Positions 1-11,000 of a stretch of DNA of 64,000 nucleotides are shown here, one piece after another (within the stretch, counting starts at the first letter, position 1; every line of letters begins with the position of its first letter). The stretch comes from Streptomyces sp. WMMB 322. Its GTDB lineage: Bacteria; Actinomycetota; Actinomycetes; Streptomycetales; Streptomycetaceae. The stretch spans positions 248,001 to 312,000 of the forward strand of contig NZ_FMHI01000006.1 in NCBI RefSeq assembly GCF_900090145.1, read 5' to 3'. Below the pieces are notes generated by a model. The model did no database searches and had not been told where the DNA came from. It was given only the letters and a program-made list of their open reading frames with translations. A program made the translations under genes and the position numbers.

Positions 1-141
1 CCGAACGTCACCGGCGTGCTGCGGGTCGGCGGAAACGGACGGGATGCGCAGCCACTCCACGAGGTCGTCGAGGAAGGCGGCACGCCTGTCTTCGATGCAG
101 GCCCGGACCGCGTCGTCCGGAGCTGCCGGGATGGTGCTCAT
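1..141 (-). CDS. M20-family metallopeptidase (dipeptidase), N-terminal fragment
   Basis: Only the first 47 codons lie in the window; the rest runs off the left edge. The ATG start at 141 lies about 10 bp past the adnB stop, so the gene is probably the last of the adnA-adnB operon. The visible protein contains FLDDLVEWLRIPSVSADPQH, which is the typical opening of M20/M25/M40 carboxypeptidase-like dipeptidases (the IPSVS element precedes the zinc-binding core). No metal ligand is inside the fragment, so the family call rests on this N-terminal signature alone. Members are cytoplasmic zinc peptidases that cleave dipeptides or acyl-amino acids. Confidence 0.65.
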   Translation of the reverse strand, partial: MSTIPAAPDDAVRACIEDRRAAFLDDLVEWLRIPSVSADPQHAGDVR

Positions 142-151
142 GCCGGGCAGC

Positions 152-3100
152 CTATCCGGCATCCGGGGGACGGCTCCCATCCGTACCGGCGCCGCGGCCG
201 AGGAGCAGCTCCTCAAGGCCGGCGCGGCCGAGGAGGCCCTCGGGGCGGACGAGTTCGCCGCCCCGTACATAGAGGAACGCCGCGCCGACGGATTCGAGCG
301 GCACGCGCTGCTTCTCGGCCCAGGCGAGGCGGTAGACGGACAGCTGGAGGGGGTCGGCGCCGCGCGCGCGGCCCGTCTTCCAGTCGACGATGTCGTACGT
401 CGCCGTGCCGTCGGGTGCGACGTCGCGGTACACGGCGTCGATGCGGCCGCGGACGACCCGGCCCGCCAGTTCGAGCTGGAAGGGCTCCTCGACGCGGTAC
501 GGCGTGCGTTGCCCGTACGGCGAGCGCCGGAAGGCCTCCTTCAGCGCTGCCAGGTCGCGCTCGTCGGCGATCCCGTCCGGTTCGTCGCGGCCTCCGCCGG
601 CGCCGGACGGTCCGGCGGCTCCGTCCCCCGCGCCGGGAAGCTCGTCCGGACCGAGCATCGGAAGCGGCAATTCCTCGAAGCGGGATTCCACCCATGCGTG
701 GAAGCGCGTGCCTCGGCGGGCCGCGTCCGGCTGCGGCGGGCGGGGCATCGGCCGGGCCAGTTCACGGGCGAAGCCGTCAGGGTCCGCGGCCATCCTCAGC
801 AACTGCGACGCCGACAGCGAAGCCGGCAGCGGGACGTCCCGCACGGGCAGGCGGGAGCGGCGCAACTCACCGGTGAGCGCGTCCAGATCACGGTCCCAGG
901 ACTCGACGAGCCGTGACTCCTCCGGGCTCAGGTCAGCCGGTGCTTCAGCGGGCCCGGCGCCGGCGCTCGGCAGCGCGGGACGGGCGGCCTGCGGCCCGGC
1001 GGCGGCACCGGCGGCACCGGCGGCGCCGGGCGCGCCGTCAGAGGGACCCGGAACGGCGGAGCCGGCCGCGCCGTCAGGGGCACCCGGAACGTCGGCGCCG
1101 GCCGTGCGGTCGAATTCCTCCGAGTCCTCGGAGCCGCCCGGGCCGGCCGCCTCGTCCGCCGCCCGCAGCGGCCCGGCCTGAGCGAGGCGTTCCAGCACGG
1201 CGTCCGCCGCGGTACGCCGCCGGGCCAGTGCCGCCTCGTCCAGCGGAAGCGGCCAGGCCCGGACCTGAGCGGCGGCGGCCGAAAGGGCCGGGTTCTCCTC
1301 GCCGTCGGCGGGTGCTTCCGCCCAGTGCTCGACCTCGCCGTGCGCCGGGTCCTCCTCGCAGTGGCACCGCAGCGCTTCGAGGAACGCCGAAGGCCCGCGG
1401 GGCCTCTTCTGGTGCGGACCCCACCAGTGCCCCGAGCCGAGCAGCAGCGACCGCGGACGGGTGAAAGTGACGTAGCCGAGGCGGAGTTCCTCAACGGCCT
1501 GGTGGTCCCGCATCGCGGTCTCGTAGTTCTTCACGCCCTTCGCCGTCCACTCCGCCACGTCGGGGAGAGTCGCGGCGTCGCCGCGCAGCGCATGCGGCAG
1601 GACCTTGGGCCGGCTGAGCCACGACTCACGCGGCAGCTCGCCGGGGAACTGCTTCGACACCAGCCCGGGCACGGCCACGACGTCCCACTCCAGGCCCTTG
1701 GCCTTGTGCGCGGTGAGCACCTTCACCGCGTTCTCACCGCCGGGCAGCGAGCTGTCGAGCCCCTTCTCGTACTGCGCCGCCGTGCGCAGAAAGCCGAGGA
1801 AGGCGAGCAGCGTGGCCTCGCCGTCGACGGCTGCGAACCCGGCGGCGACGTCGAGGAAGCTGCTCAGCGTCTCGCGGCGGCGGGCGGCGAGCGCGTGCGG
1901 GGAGGCGGACAGTTCGACTTCCAGGCCGCTCACCGCGAGCACCCTGTGCAGCACGTCCATGAGCGGGTCGGCCAGCGAGCGCCGCAGATCCCGTATCTCG
2001 GCGGCGAGCCTGGTGAACCGCACCCGCGCCTCCGCCGAGAACGGCAGCCCGTCCTCGTACGGCCCTCCGGCGTCGAGGAAAGTCTCCAGAGCATCCGCGA
2101 GGGAGACGACCTCTGCCGGGTCGACGCCCTCGACAGCCGCGGCCAGGCGCCGGTCCGGGTCGCCGCCGCCGTCCTCCCGGTGTTCGACGAGCAGCCGCGC
2201 CCTCCGGCCCAGCAGCGCCAGGTCGCGCGGGCCGATCCGCCAGCGCGGGCCCGTCAGCAGCCGTACGAGGGAGGCGTTCGCGGTCGGGTCGGAGAGGACC
2301 TCGCACATGGCGACGAGGTCGGCGATCTCGGGGAGGTGCAGCAGACCCGTCAGACCCACCACTTCGACGGGAAGTTCGCGGGCGACGAGGGCGGCCTGAA
2401 TCTCCGCGAAGTCGCCCGCTCCGCGGCACAGTACGGCGATCTCGCCGGGGGGTGTGCCCGTACGCACGAGATGGGCGAGGGAGTCGGCGAGCCACTCCAG
2501 CTCCTCCTCGTGCGTGGGCAGCAGCGCACACCGCACCAGGCCGTCGCGCTCGGCGCCCGGCGCCGGCCGCAGCGCCTCGACGCCCTCGTGGCGGCTGCGC
2601 AGCGGCGCGGCGAGGGAGTTGGCGAGGGAGAGCAGGCGGCCGCCGCTGCGGCGGTTCTCGCTGAGGGAGTGGCGGCGGGCGGGACTGCCGTCCGCGTGGG
2701 GGAAGTGCCGTGGAAAATCGTCGAGGTTGGCCACGGAGGCGCCGCGCCAGCCGTAGATGGCCTGGCACGGGTCGCCGACGGCGGTGACGGCGTGACCGGC
2801 CCCCTCCCCGGGCCGGCCGTCCTGCCCCGGGCCGCTCTGACCCGGGCCGCTCTGCTCTCCGCCGAACAGCCCTGCGAGCAGGACCCGTTGGGCCACGGAG
2901 GTGTCCTGGTACTCGTCGAGGAGGACGGCGGAGTACTGGGCGCGCAGCGCCCTGCCGACCTCCGGGACATCGCGCGCGAGGGTGGCGGCGAGGGCGATCT
3001 GGTCGCCGAAGTCCAGCAGGTCCCGCTCCCGCTTCCTCGCCCGGTACTTCTCGACCAGACCGAGAAGTTCGCCGCGGCCGAGAGCGGCCTGCGGCACCTT

Positions 3101-3751
3101 GCGCAGCGCGGCGTTCCCGAGGGGGACGCCGTCGAGTGCGGCGAGCAACTCCTCGTCGTACGCGCGGAGTCTGCCGGGCGGGACCAGATGTTCGCTGAGC
3201 TCGGCGTCGAGGGCCAGCAGATCCTCGACGAGCGCGGCGACCGACTTGGTCAGTGCCGCGAAGGGGCCCGGGTCCGCGCGCAGCACGCTCGCCGCGAGCT
3301 GGAAGCGCGTGGCGTCGGCGAGGAGCCGGGAGCCGGGCTCGATGCCGAGGCGCAGCCCGTGCTCGGTCAGCAGCCGCCCCGCGAACGCGTGGTAGGTGGA
3401 GATCTGCGGTTCGCCGCGGGCCTGTTCGGGATCGTCGGGGTCCGGGTCGGTGATGCCCGCCTGTACGAGCGCCTTGCGTACCCGCTCGGCGAGTTCACCC
3501 GCGGCCTTGTTGGTGAACGTGAGGCCGAGCACCTGCTCCGGCTGCACCTGTCCGGTGCCCACCAGCCACACCACGCGCGCGGCCATGACCGTCGTCTTGC
3601 CCGAACCCGCACCCGCGACGATCACTTGGGGAGCGGGAGGGGCGGTGATGCAGGCGAGCTGCTCCGGGGTGAACGGGATACCGAGAAGCTCTGCGAGCTG
3701 TGCGGTACTGGTGAGTCGGGCGGGCACGGAAGAGACGCTAACGGCTCGCAC
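152..3751 (-). CDS. adnB: UvrD-type helicase-nuclease, AdnB subunit of the AdnAB resection motor
   Basis: A 1199-residue SF1A helicase with a C-terminal nuclease. The Walker A motif GAGSGKTT is at residues 47-54 and the DEAD-type box reads LLDEYQDTS. The C-terminal PD-(D/E)XK nuclease is seen as GTRFHAWVE, then RIDAVYRDV and VDWKTGRA near residue 1123, followed by a QLSVYRLAW helix. A Gly/Ala/Pro-rich linker separates motor and nuclease. Two fused helicase-nucleases in tandem define AdnAB, the actinobacterial machine that resects double-strand breaks. The canonical Walker A and the downstream position match AdnB, the main ATPase motor in mycobacteria. The GTG at 3751 has no clear Shine-Dalgarno; an internal GTG at 3727 is an alternative start. 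Confidence 0.9.
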   Translation of the reverse strand: MRAVSVSSVPARLTSTAQLAELLGIPFTPEQLACITAPPAPQVIVAGAGSGKTTVMAARVVWLVGTGQVQPEQVLGLTFTNKAAGELAERVRKALVQAGITDPDPDDPEQARGEPQISTYHAFAGRLLTEHGLRLGIEPGSRLLADATRFQLAASVLRADPGPFAALTKSVAALVEDLLALDAELSEHLVPPGRLRAYDEELLAALDGVPLGNAALRKVPQAALGRGELLGLVEKYRARKRERDLLDFGDQIALAATLARDVPEVGRALRAQYSAVLLDEYQDTSVAQRVLLAGLFGGEQSGPGQSGPGQDGRPGEGAGHAVTAVGDPCQAIYGWRGASVANLDDFPRHFPHADGSPARRHSLSENRRSGGRLLSLANSLAAPLRSRHEGVEALRPAPGAERDGLVRCALLPTHEEELEWLADSLAHLVRTGTPPGEIAVLCRGAGDFAEIQAALVARELPVEVVGLTGLLHLPEIADLVAMCEVLSDPTANASLVRLLTGPRWRIGPRDLALLGRRARLLVEHREDGGGDPDRRLAAAVEGVDPAEVVSLADALETFLDAGGPYEDGLPFSAEARVRFTRLAAEIRDLRRSLADPLMDVLHRVLAVSGLEVELSASPHALAARRRETLSSFLDVAAGFAAVDGEATLLAFLGFLRTAAQYEKGLDSSLPGGENAVKVLTAHKAKGLEWDVVAVPGLVSKQFPGELPRESWLSRPKVLPHALRGDAATLPDVAEWTAKGVKNYETAMRDHQAVEELRLGYVTFTRPRSLLLGSGHWWGPHQKRPRGPSAFLEALRCHCEEDPAHGEVEHWAEAPADGEENPALSAAAAQVRAWPLPLDEAALARRRTAADAVLERLAQAGPLRAADEAAGPGGSEDSEEFDRTAGADVPGAPDGAAGSAVPGPSDGAPGAAGAAGAAAGPQAARPALPSAGAGPAEAPADLSPEESRLVESWDRDLDALTGELRRSRLPVRDVPLPASLSASQLLRMAADPDGFARELARPMPRPPQPDAARRGTRFHAWVESRFEELPLPMLGPDELPGAGDGAAGPSGAGGGRDEPDGIADERDLAALKEAFRRSPYGQRTPYRVEEPFQLELAGRVVRGRIDAVYRDVAPDGTATYDIVDWKTGRARGADPLQLSVYRLAWAEKQRVPLESVGAAFLYVRGGELVRPEGLLGRAGLEELLLGRGAGTDGSRPPDAG

Positions 3752-3859
3752 CGACAGCCGCCGTCGAACGTGACCCGCGGGACGGCCGGTGCCGGCGAGG
3801 GCTGCAACCCCAGGCGTCCCGTGGCCCCGTCAACCCGCCCTGCCCACAGGGCAGTTCGG

Positions 3860-6800
3860 TCATTCGATGATCTGGCGTCCCTCACTGCGGGCGGAGCATA
3901 CGGCGCGGAAGGAGCAGTGCGTGCACTGCGAACCCGGCGAAGGAGTGAAGCGTTCGTCGAGAACGCGCCCGGCCGCCGTCGCAAGCAACTCGCCGACCCA
4001 CTCGCCGCCTTCGGCCTCGCCGCCGGCGGGGAGACCTTTGTCACCCGGCGGACGGCTCCCGCTCAGCGCCTCCTGACGCTGGACCACCGGCAGCCCGTCG
4101 CCGCCGTCCCGTTCGGACGCCCCCAGCCGGAGGTGCACCAGCTCTGCGCCGCCGGGTTCCGGGCGCTCTCCCCCGAAGAGGTGGTCGGCCGCGCCCTCCC
4201 GGACCGCCAACTGGTAGACGGCGAGCTGCGGATGGCGCGCGACCTCCTTGCCGGTCGGCTTGGTGCGCCCGGTCTTGAAGTCGACCACGTACGCGCGCCC
4301 CCGGCCGTCGCTCTCCACGCGGTCGACGCTGCCGCGGATGCGCACCTCGTACTCGCCCGCCTCCAGCGTGACGTCGAAGCCGAGTTCGCTTCCGGCGACG
4401 GCCGTCCGAGCACCTGCCGCGCCCTCCGCGTCCCACTCCGCGCCCGCCCGCATCACGTGCCAGCGCAGGAACCTCTCGAGCGCCGCCCGCGCGTTCTGCT
4501 TCTCCTGCCGGGACTTCCACGGCGCCTCGAACGCGAGCCCGTCCCACACCGTCTCCAGCCGCTCCATGAGGACGGCGAGATCGGCGGGCGTCCCGCCGGA
4601 GGCGACCTCGTCGGCGAGCACGTGCAGCACGTTGCCGAAGCCCTGCGCGGCGGTGGCGGGTTCGTCCGCCTTCACCTCGCGGGCCAGGAACCACTGCAGC
4701 GCACAGGAGTTGGCCAGCTGGTCGAGCGCGCTGCCCGAGAGCGTGACGGGCTGGTTCCGGTCGCGCAGCGGCGTCGCGGAGCGCGTCGGCTCGTGCAGCC
4801 CCCACCAGCGGTGGGGATGCGCCGCGGGCACGAGCGCGTGGCCCTCCTCGTCGCACAGCCCGGCAAGCCGGGCGAGCCGTTCGGCGGCTGCCTCGCGCAG
4901 CGCCGGAGAAGCCTCCGGGTCGACGGTCGTGGCACGCAGCTCCGCGACGAGCGCCGGGACCGAAAGGGGGCGCCGCGGACGGGAGTTGACGGCCCTCGGC
5001 TCGACGCCGAGTTCGCTCAGGAACCTCGACGGCTGGTCACCGTCGTCCGCGGGAGCACGGACGGCGCTCACGACCAGCCGCTCCTTCGCGCGCGTCGCCG
5101 CCACGTAGAACAGTCTGCGCTCCTCCGTCAGCAGCGCGCCGGGGGACAGCGGCTCGGCCAGCCCGTCGCGGCCGATGCGGTCGGCCTCCAGCAGCGAACC
5201 GCGGCGCCGCAGATCGGGCCACAGGCCCTCCTGCACTCCCGCGACGACGACGAGACGCCACTCCAGGCCCTTGGAGCGGTGCGCCGTCATCAGCCGCACC
5301 GCATCGGGACGTACGCCCCGGCGGGTGAGCGTGTCGGCGACGATGTCCTGGGCGTCGATCTCCTCGAGGAAGTTCAACGCGCCCCGGCCGCCGGTGCGTT
5401 CCTCGGCGCGGGACGCCGCGTCGAACAGCGCGCACACGGCGTCCAGATCGCGGTCGGCGTTGCGCCCGGCCGCTCCGCCGCGGAAGGCGGCACGCTCCAG
5501 CCGCTGCGGCCAGGGGGTGCCGTCCCACAGCTGCCACAGTGCCTCCTCCGCGGTGCCGCCGCCCGCCAGCAGCTCCCGCGCCTTGCGCAGCAGCAGACCG
5601 AGCCGCTGCGCTCCGCGCGCGTACGCCGGGTCGTGCGCCACCAGGCGCTCCGGCTCGGCGAGTGCTTCGGTGAGCAGTACGTCGGAGGGGCGCGGAACGC
5701 TCTCGCCCGCCGCACGCTCCTCTTCGCGCAGGGCACGGCCGAGCCTGCGCAGGTCGGCGGCGTCCATGCCGCCGAGCGGCGAGCCGAGCAGGGTGAGGGC
5801 GGTCGCGGTGTCGAGCCACCCGGCCGCCGGACCTCCGCCGTCACTGCCGCCCCGGCCGCCGTCGCCGCGGTTGCCACTGCCCTCGCCGCGGGAGTCGCCG
5901 CTGACGTCGCCGAGGGGAGCGTCGCCGGGTTCGTCGCTGCCGTCTACCGGGGAGGCGCCGCCGTCGCCGCCTTCGCCAACGTCGCCCGGGGCAGGGTCCA
6001 CATGGGCGGCCGCACGCGCCACCGCCCGCAAAGCCGTCAACAGCGGTGCGACGGCAGGTTCATGACGCAGCGGGACGTCGGCCCCGTCCACGTCCAGCGG
6101 GACGCCCGCCGACGACAGCGCACGCCGCGCGGCCGGGATCGTGCGGCCGCCCGCCCGGACCAGCACGGCCATCTCACCCCAGGGGACGCCCTCTTCGAGG
6201 TGCGCACGGCGCAACAGGTCGGCGATGTTGTCGAGTTCGGCTCCGGCCGTGGGGCAGGTGAACGCCTCCACCCGTCCTCCCGGCCGCTGCGCCACGAGGC
6301 CGCGGTGCGCCCGTACGGCCTCGGCGGGCAGCCGCGTCAACGGGATGCGACGGGTGATCTCACGCGTGGCCTCCATCAGCCGGCCACCGCTGCGGCGCCC
6401 GGCGCGCAGCATACTGACCGGGGCGGGGGCGCCCGAGCGCCGGCGGAAGACCTCAGGGAAGTCGAGGATTCCGTTCACGTCGGCCCCGCGGAAGGTGTAG
6501 ATCGACTGGTCGGGGTCACCGAAGACGACGAGGGTGCGGCCCCCGCCGGCCAGTGCCCGCAGCAGCCTCACCTGGGAGGGGTCGGTGTCCTGGTACTCGT
6601 CGACGTAGACGGCGTCGTAGCGGTCACGCAGCTCGTCCGCAACGCCGGGGCTCTCCGCCAGCAGCACGGCACGGTGCACCAGTTCCGCGTAGTCGAGCAC
6701 GCCCTGCGCGTCGAGCACGTCGAGGTACTCGGCGAGGAAGCCCGCCGCCGCCGACCAGTCGGGCCGCCCGGTGCTGTGTGCGAAGTCGCCGAGTTCGCCG

Positions 6801-7429
6801 GGGCCCAGGCCGAGTTCCCGGCTGCGGGCGAGCACGGCCCGCACCTCGTCGGCGAAGCCGCGCGTCGTCAGGCACGCGCGCAGCTCGTCGGGCCAGGCGA
6901 TGCGGGCGCGTCCGTCGGCCTCCAGGGCCAGCTGGCCCTCCAGCAGTTCGCGGATGTACAGGTCCTGTTCGGGGCCGGACAGCAGCCGCAGCGGTTCGGA
7001 GAAGAGTTCGGCGTCCTGGTGCGCGCGGACCAGTGCGTAGCAGTACGAGTGGAAGGTGGTCGCCTGCGGGGCGGAGGTGTGTTCAGGGAGCCCCGTCAGT
7101 CGTGCTGCCATCCGGTCGCGCAGCTCCACGGCTGCCCTGCGGCTGAAGGTGAGGACGAGGATGCGGTCGGGATCGCCTCCCGCCCGTACCCTCTGCGCTA
7201 CGGCTTCGGTGAGCGTGGTGGTCTTCCCCGTGCCGGGTCCCGCCAGCACGAGCAGCGGGCCGCCGGAATGGTCAACCACATCGCGTTGCTGTGCGTCCAA
7301 GGCAGGAGGGTCCTCGGGCTCCGGCCTCGTGCGCACCAGCCGGTACGTGCCGGCGACCGGACCGTGGCCCGGGGCCGGGCCGGGGCCGGCGCCCGGCCGG
7401 TACGCATCGGGCGGGATGGAGGAGCTCAC
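3860..7429 (-). CDS. adnA: UvrD-type helicase-nuclease, AdnA subunit with Fe-S nuclease domain
   Basis: An 1189-residue partner of AdnB, 108 bp upstream of it in the same operon. Walker A reads GPGTGKT at residues 64-70 and the DEAD-type box YVDEYQDTD. The C-terminal nuclease has the D..DFK pattern (SVDRVES, then VVDFKTGRT). It also carries the four cysteines of an AddB-like iron-sulfur staple: one near residue 909 (NSCALQWF) and three near 1168-1177 (CTHCSFRAVC). AdnA-type proteins bind the second DNA strand and contribute one of the two nucleases during end resection. The GTG start at 7429 follows a GAGG element with 8-base spacing. A Gly/Asp-rich insertion near residues 490-560 looks disordered. 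Confidence 0.9.
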   Translation of the reverse strand: MSSSIPPDAYRPGAGPGPAPGHGPVAGTYRLVRTRPEPEDPPALDAQQRDVVDHSGGPLLVLAGPGTGKTTTLTEAVAQRVRAGGDPDRILVLTFSRRAAVELRDRMAARLTGLPEHTSAPQATTFHSYCYALVRAHQDAELFSEPLRLLSGPEQDLYIRELLEGQLALEADGRARIAWPDELRACLTTRGFADEVRAVLARSRELGLGPGELGDFAHSTGRPDWSAAAGFLAEYLDVLDAQGVLDYAELVHRAVLLAESPGVADELRDRYDAVYVDEYQDTDPSQVRLLRALAGGGRTLVVFGDPDQSIYTFRGADVNGILDFPEVFRRRSGAPAPVSMLRAGRRSGGRLMEATREITRRIPLTRLPAEAVRAHRGLVAQRPGGRVEAFTCPTAGAELDNIADLLRRAHLEEGVPWGEMAVLVRAGGRTIPAARRALSSAGVPLDVDGADVPLRHEPAVAPLLTALRAVARAAAHVDPAPGDVGEGGDGGASPVDGSDEPGDAPLGDVSGDSRGEGSGNRGDGGRGGSDGGGPAAGWLDTATALTLLGSPLGGMDAADLRRLGRALREEERAAGESVPRPSDVLLTEALAEPERLVAHDPAYARGAQRLGLLLRKARELLAGGGTAEEALWQLWDGTPWPQRLERAAFRGGAAGRNADRDLDAVCALFDAASRAEERTGGRGALNFLEEIDAQDIVADTLTRRGVRPDAVRLMTAHRSKGLEWRLVVVAGVQEGLWPDLRRRGSLLEADRIGRDGLAEPLSPGALLTEERRLFYVAATRAKERLVVSAVRAPADDGDQPSRFLSELGVEPRAVNSRPRRPLSVPALVAELRATTVDPEASPALREAAAERLARLAGLCDEEGHALVPAAHPHRWWGLHEPTRSATPLRDRNQPVTLSGSALDQLANSCALQWFLAREVKADEPATAAQGFGNVLHVLADEVASGGTPADLAVLMERLETVWDGLAFEAPWKSRQEKQNARAALERFLRWHVMRAGAEWDAEGAAGARTAVAGSELGFDVTLEAGEYEVRIRGSVDRVESDGRGRAYVVDFKTGRTKPTGKEVARHPQLAVYQLAVREGAADHLFGGERPEPGGAELVHLRLGASERDGGDGLPVVQRQEALSGSRPPGDKGLPAGGEAEGGEWVGELLATAAGRVLDERFTPSPGSQCTHCSFRAVCSARSEGRQIIE

Positions 7430-7590
7430 GTGGATCGCCTCGGGGAGGGTCTGTGCTGACTGGTGCAGACGCTACGCCAGCGGGCACACGGGCCGCAGCG
7501 CGGTACTCGTGTACTCCGTACGGGTGGCCGGATAAGAGCTGGGAGCGAAGATGTCGGAAGGTGGTAGCCGTGAGCAGCCGCAGTACGTGG

Positions 7591-7956
7591 TCACGTCTCG
7601 CCGTTCCACCTCGCCCGTCGCATGTCGATCCGCGGGAGGTGTCCTTCCGTGGCACGGCCCGCCTCCCGCAGCGGCGTGCCCTCCGCCCTGTAGTGCTCCA
7701 GCGCGCGCAGCTCGCTGCCGGGCAGCAGCGCGCCGTCGGCCCGGACCACGCGCCACCACGGCACGGCACCTCCGTAGAGCGCCATGACCCGGCCCACCTG
7801 ACGGGGACCGCCCTCCTCGAGCCACTCGGCGATGTCCCCGTACGTCATGACGAGGCCGGACGGGATGTGTTCGGCGACGTCGAGAACCCGTTCCGCGTAC
7901 TCGGGCAGTTCGGGCGGACCGGGTGGTCCCGGCGGCCCCGGTTCGCTCGCATGCAT
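7591..7956 (-). CDS. Alkyltransferase-like (ATL) DNA-damage sensor, MGMT family
   Basis: A 121-residue protein of the O6-alkylguanine-DNA alkyltransferase C-terminal fold: VLDVAEHIPSGLVMTYGDIA, then a QVGRVMAL recognition helix. The active-site motif of true repair enzymes, PCHRV, is here PWWRVV, so the alkyl-accepting cysteine is a tryptophan. That makes it an ATL protein, which binds O6-alkylguanine, flips it out and recruits nucleotide excision repair instead of removing the alkyl group. The frame stays open upstream, but homology begins just after MHASEP, so the ATG at 7956 was chosen. It sits just upstream of adnA on the same strand, giving a small DNA-repair neighbourhood. Confidence 0.85.
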   Translation of the reverse strand: MHASEPGPPGPPGPPELPEYAERVLDVAEHIPSGLVMTYGDIAEWLEEGGPRQVGRVMALYGGAVPWWRVVRADGALLPGSELRALEHYRAEGTPLREAGRATEGHLPRIDMRRARWNGET

Positions 7957-8079
7957 GCCGGCAATGGTGCCGTACACCACCGACAGCCGCCGCGCCGCAA
8001 AGCTCCCCCTGCCTGCCCGGCGACCCTGCCCGGCCGCTGCCCCTCCGCGCCGTGCCACGATCGTGCGGGGCGGTGACGA

Positions 8080-11000
8080 GTGATACGGGACCAGGACGGA
8101 GCGGCAGCCGGGCAGCGGCAAGGTGAGCGACTCGCCGGGGGTGCGGGCGCCACCTCCCCCCGCGCTGCCCAAGGCCGGGCGGACGGGATCTCCGGAAGGG
8201 CGGGACGGCACGAACCGCACGGTGCCGTGCAGTGGCACCGCCCTGACGGGGCGGGCGCGGACGAGAGCCCCGAGAGCCCCGAGGAGTCTGGAACCCCCGG
8301 GGACTCGGGAACCTCCGAGGGCTCGGGAACGCCCGGGGAACCCCGGCAGCCGGAGGAGCCGTCGCACCCCGGGGAGCCCGGGCGCCCGGCAGCCGGCCGT
8401 GAGCCCGGCGGGAGAGCGGCGGCGGACGGACGGCCCGGGGCCGAGCCGGACTCCGGACGGCCCGGCCGCACCCCCGCCACGACCGGCGCCGAGGACGGCG
8501 CCGCCGGGGCCCGCGCCCCTCGTGACCGCGCCGCAGACGGGGCCCGCGTGGAGGGCGACGGCGCGGCCGGTGCCGGAGCGTCACGGAGCGACGGTTCCGG
8601 GACGCCCGAGCGGTCCGACGCCCTCGACACCGACGAACCCCTGCTCTCGGCACGCGTGCACCGCCCCTCCGACCTGCTCCGCCTGGGGCTCGGCCTGCTG
8701 GGCATCACGGTCGTCCTGATCATCGCCAACTTCGCGCACGGCACCACGGCCGGCCTCGAACAGGACATCGACAAGGGCACTCAGCAGGCACCGCCGCTGC
8801 TGATCAGCATCACCGGGCTCGCGTCCAGCATCGCGATCCTGCTCGTCCCCGTGGCCTTCGCCATCGAGCGGCTCATCAAGCGGGACGGGCTGCGCATCGC
8901 CGACGGAGTCCTGGCCGCCGTCCTGGCTCACGGCGCCTCGCTCGCCGTGGACCTGTGGGTGGCCCAGGCTGCGCCCGACTCCGTGCGCGACGCCCTCACC
9001 AAACAGATCACCGACACCGATCTCACCACCCCCGTGCACAGCTATCTCGCGCCGGTCATCGCCTACATGACGGCCGTGGGCATGGCGCGCAGACCACGCT
9101 GGCGGGTGCTGCTGTGGGCGGTGCTGCTGCTCAACGCCTTCGCCATCCTCTTCCCCGGCTACTCGACGCTGTTCTCGATCCTCGTCACCGTCCTGATCGG
9201 CTGGACGGTCGCCTACGGCACCCTGTACGCCGTCGGCACCCCGAACGTGCGCCCGACCGGGCACACCCTGCTCGCCGGGCTGCGGCGCGTCGGCTTCACC
9301 CCGGTCAGCGCCAAGCGCGTGGCGGACAGGGAGGGCCTCGACGGCACCGAGCCGGGCGACCACGGCCGGCGGTACCTCGTCACGCTGGAGGACGGCCCGC
9401 CGATCGACGTGACCGTCGTCGACCGCGAACAGCAGGCGCACGGCTTCTTCTACCGCGTGTGGCGGCGCCTGACGCTGCGGGCCATGATCCACAACCGCAG
9501 CCTCCAGTCCCTGCGGCAGGCCCTGGAGCAGGAGGCGCTGCTCGCGTACGCGGCCATCGCCGCGGGAGCCAACGCCCCGCGGCTGATCGCCACTTCGGAG
9601 CTCGGCCCGGACGCGGTGATGCTCGTCTACGAGCACGTCGAGGCCCGCACCCTCGACTCCCTCCAGGACGAGGAGATCACCGACGACCTGATGCGCGCGG
9701 CCTGGCGGCAGGTCGAGGCGCTTCAGTCGAGGCGCATCAGCCACCGGCGGCTCGTCGGCGACGCGCTGCTCGTGGACAGCTCCGGGACGGTCTATCTGAC
9801 GGACATCCGGAGCGGGGAGATCGCGGCCGGCGACGTGGTGCTGCGCATGGACGTCGCCCAGCTGATGACGACCTTCGGACTGCGTGCCGGAGCGGAGCGG
9901 GCGGTCGCCGCGGCGGTCGACGTCCTGGGCCCCGACGCGGTGGCCGACAGCCTGCCGATGCTTCAGCCCATCGCGCTCAGCCGCCGCACCCGCACCACGC
10001 TGCGCAGGCTCGCCAAGGAGCGTGCGCAGCGTGAGCGCGACGCCGTCGTCAACGCCTCACGCAGCGGCAAGGAGGCCAGGGACCAGGCCGGGGAGAGCAC
10101 GTGGCAGGCCGCCGCGCACAAGTCGGACCGCAAGTCGCTGCGCGCGGAGAAGAACGCGGAGAAGCGCGCCATCGACGACGCGCTGGAAGAGGCACGGGAA
10201 GAGGACCTGCTGGCGCAGATCCGCAAGCAGGTGCTGCTCATCAGGCCGCAGGCGCCCATAGAGCCGGCTCGCCTCGAGAGGGTCAAGCCACGCACCCTCG
10301 TCACCTTCATCGCCGGTGCGCTGGCCGCGTACTTCCTGCTCTCGCAGCTCACACAGGTGCAGTTCGGAGAGGTCGTCGGCGAGGCCAACTGGGCCTGGGT
10401 GGGCGGCGCCGCGCTCTTCTCCGCGTGCACCTACTTCGCGGCGGCCATGGCGCTGCTGGGCTTCGTGCCGGAGAAGGTGCCCTTCCTGCGCACCGTCGTC
10501 GCCCAGGTCGCGGGCTCCTTCGTGAAGCTGGTCGCGCCGGCGGCCGTCGGCGGCGTGGCGCTGAACGCACGCTTCCTGCAGCGGGCCGGGGTGCGGCCGG
10601 GGCACGCGGTGGCGAGTGTCGGCGCCTCGCAGCTCTTCGGGCTCGGAAGCCACATCACGCTGCTGCTCTTCTTCGGCTACCTCACCGGCACCGAGCACAC
10701 GCCGACGCTCTCGCCGTCGAGGACGGTCATCGCGGGACTGCTCGCGGCCGCCGTGCTGGTGCTGATCGTCACGGCGATCCCGGCGCTGCGCCGGTTCGTC
10801 TCCACCCGGCTGCGTTCGCTCTTCGCAGGCGTCGTACCGCGGATGCTGGACGTGGTGCAGCGGCCGCGGAAGCTCGTGACGGGCATCGGCGGGATGCTGC
10901 TGATGACGCTGCTGTTCGTGATGTGCCTGGATGCCTGCGTACGGGCCTTCGGTTACGACGCGAGCTACGCGAGCATCGCCGTCGTCTTCCTCGCGGGCAA

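Noticed and set aside
1325..7459. A 2044-codon open frame on the plus strand
   Set aside because: It is antisense to adnA and adnB, has the biased composition of a third-position shadow frame, and no domain; the two helicases are clearly the real genes.
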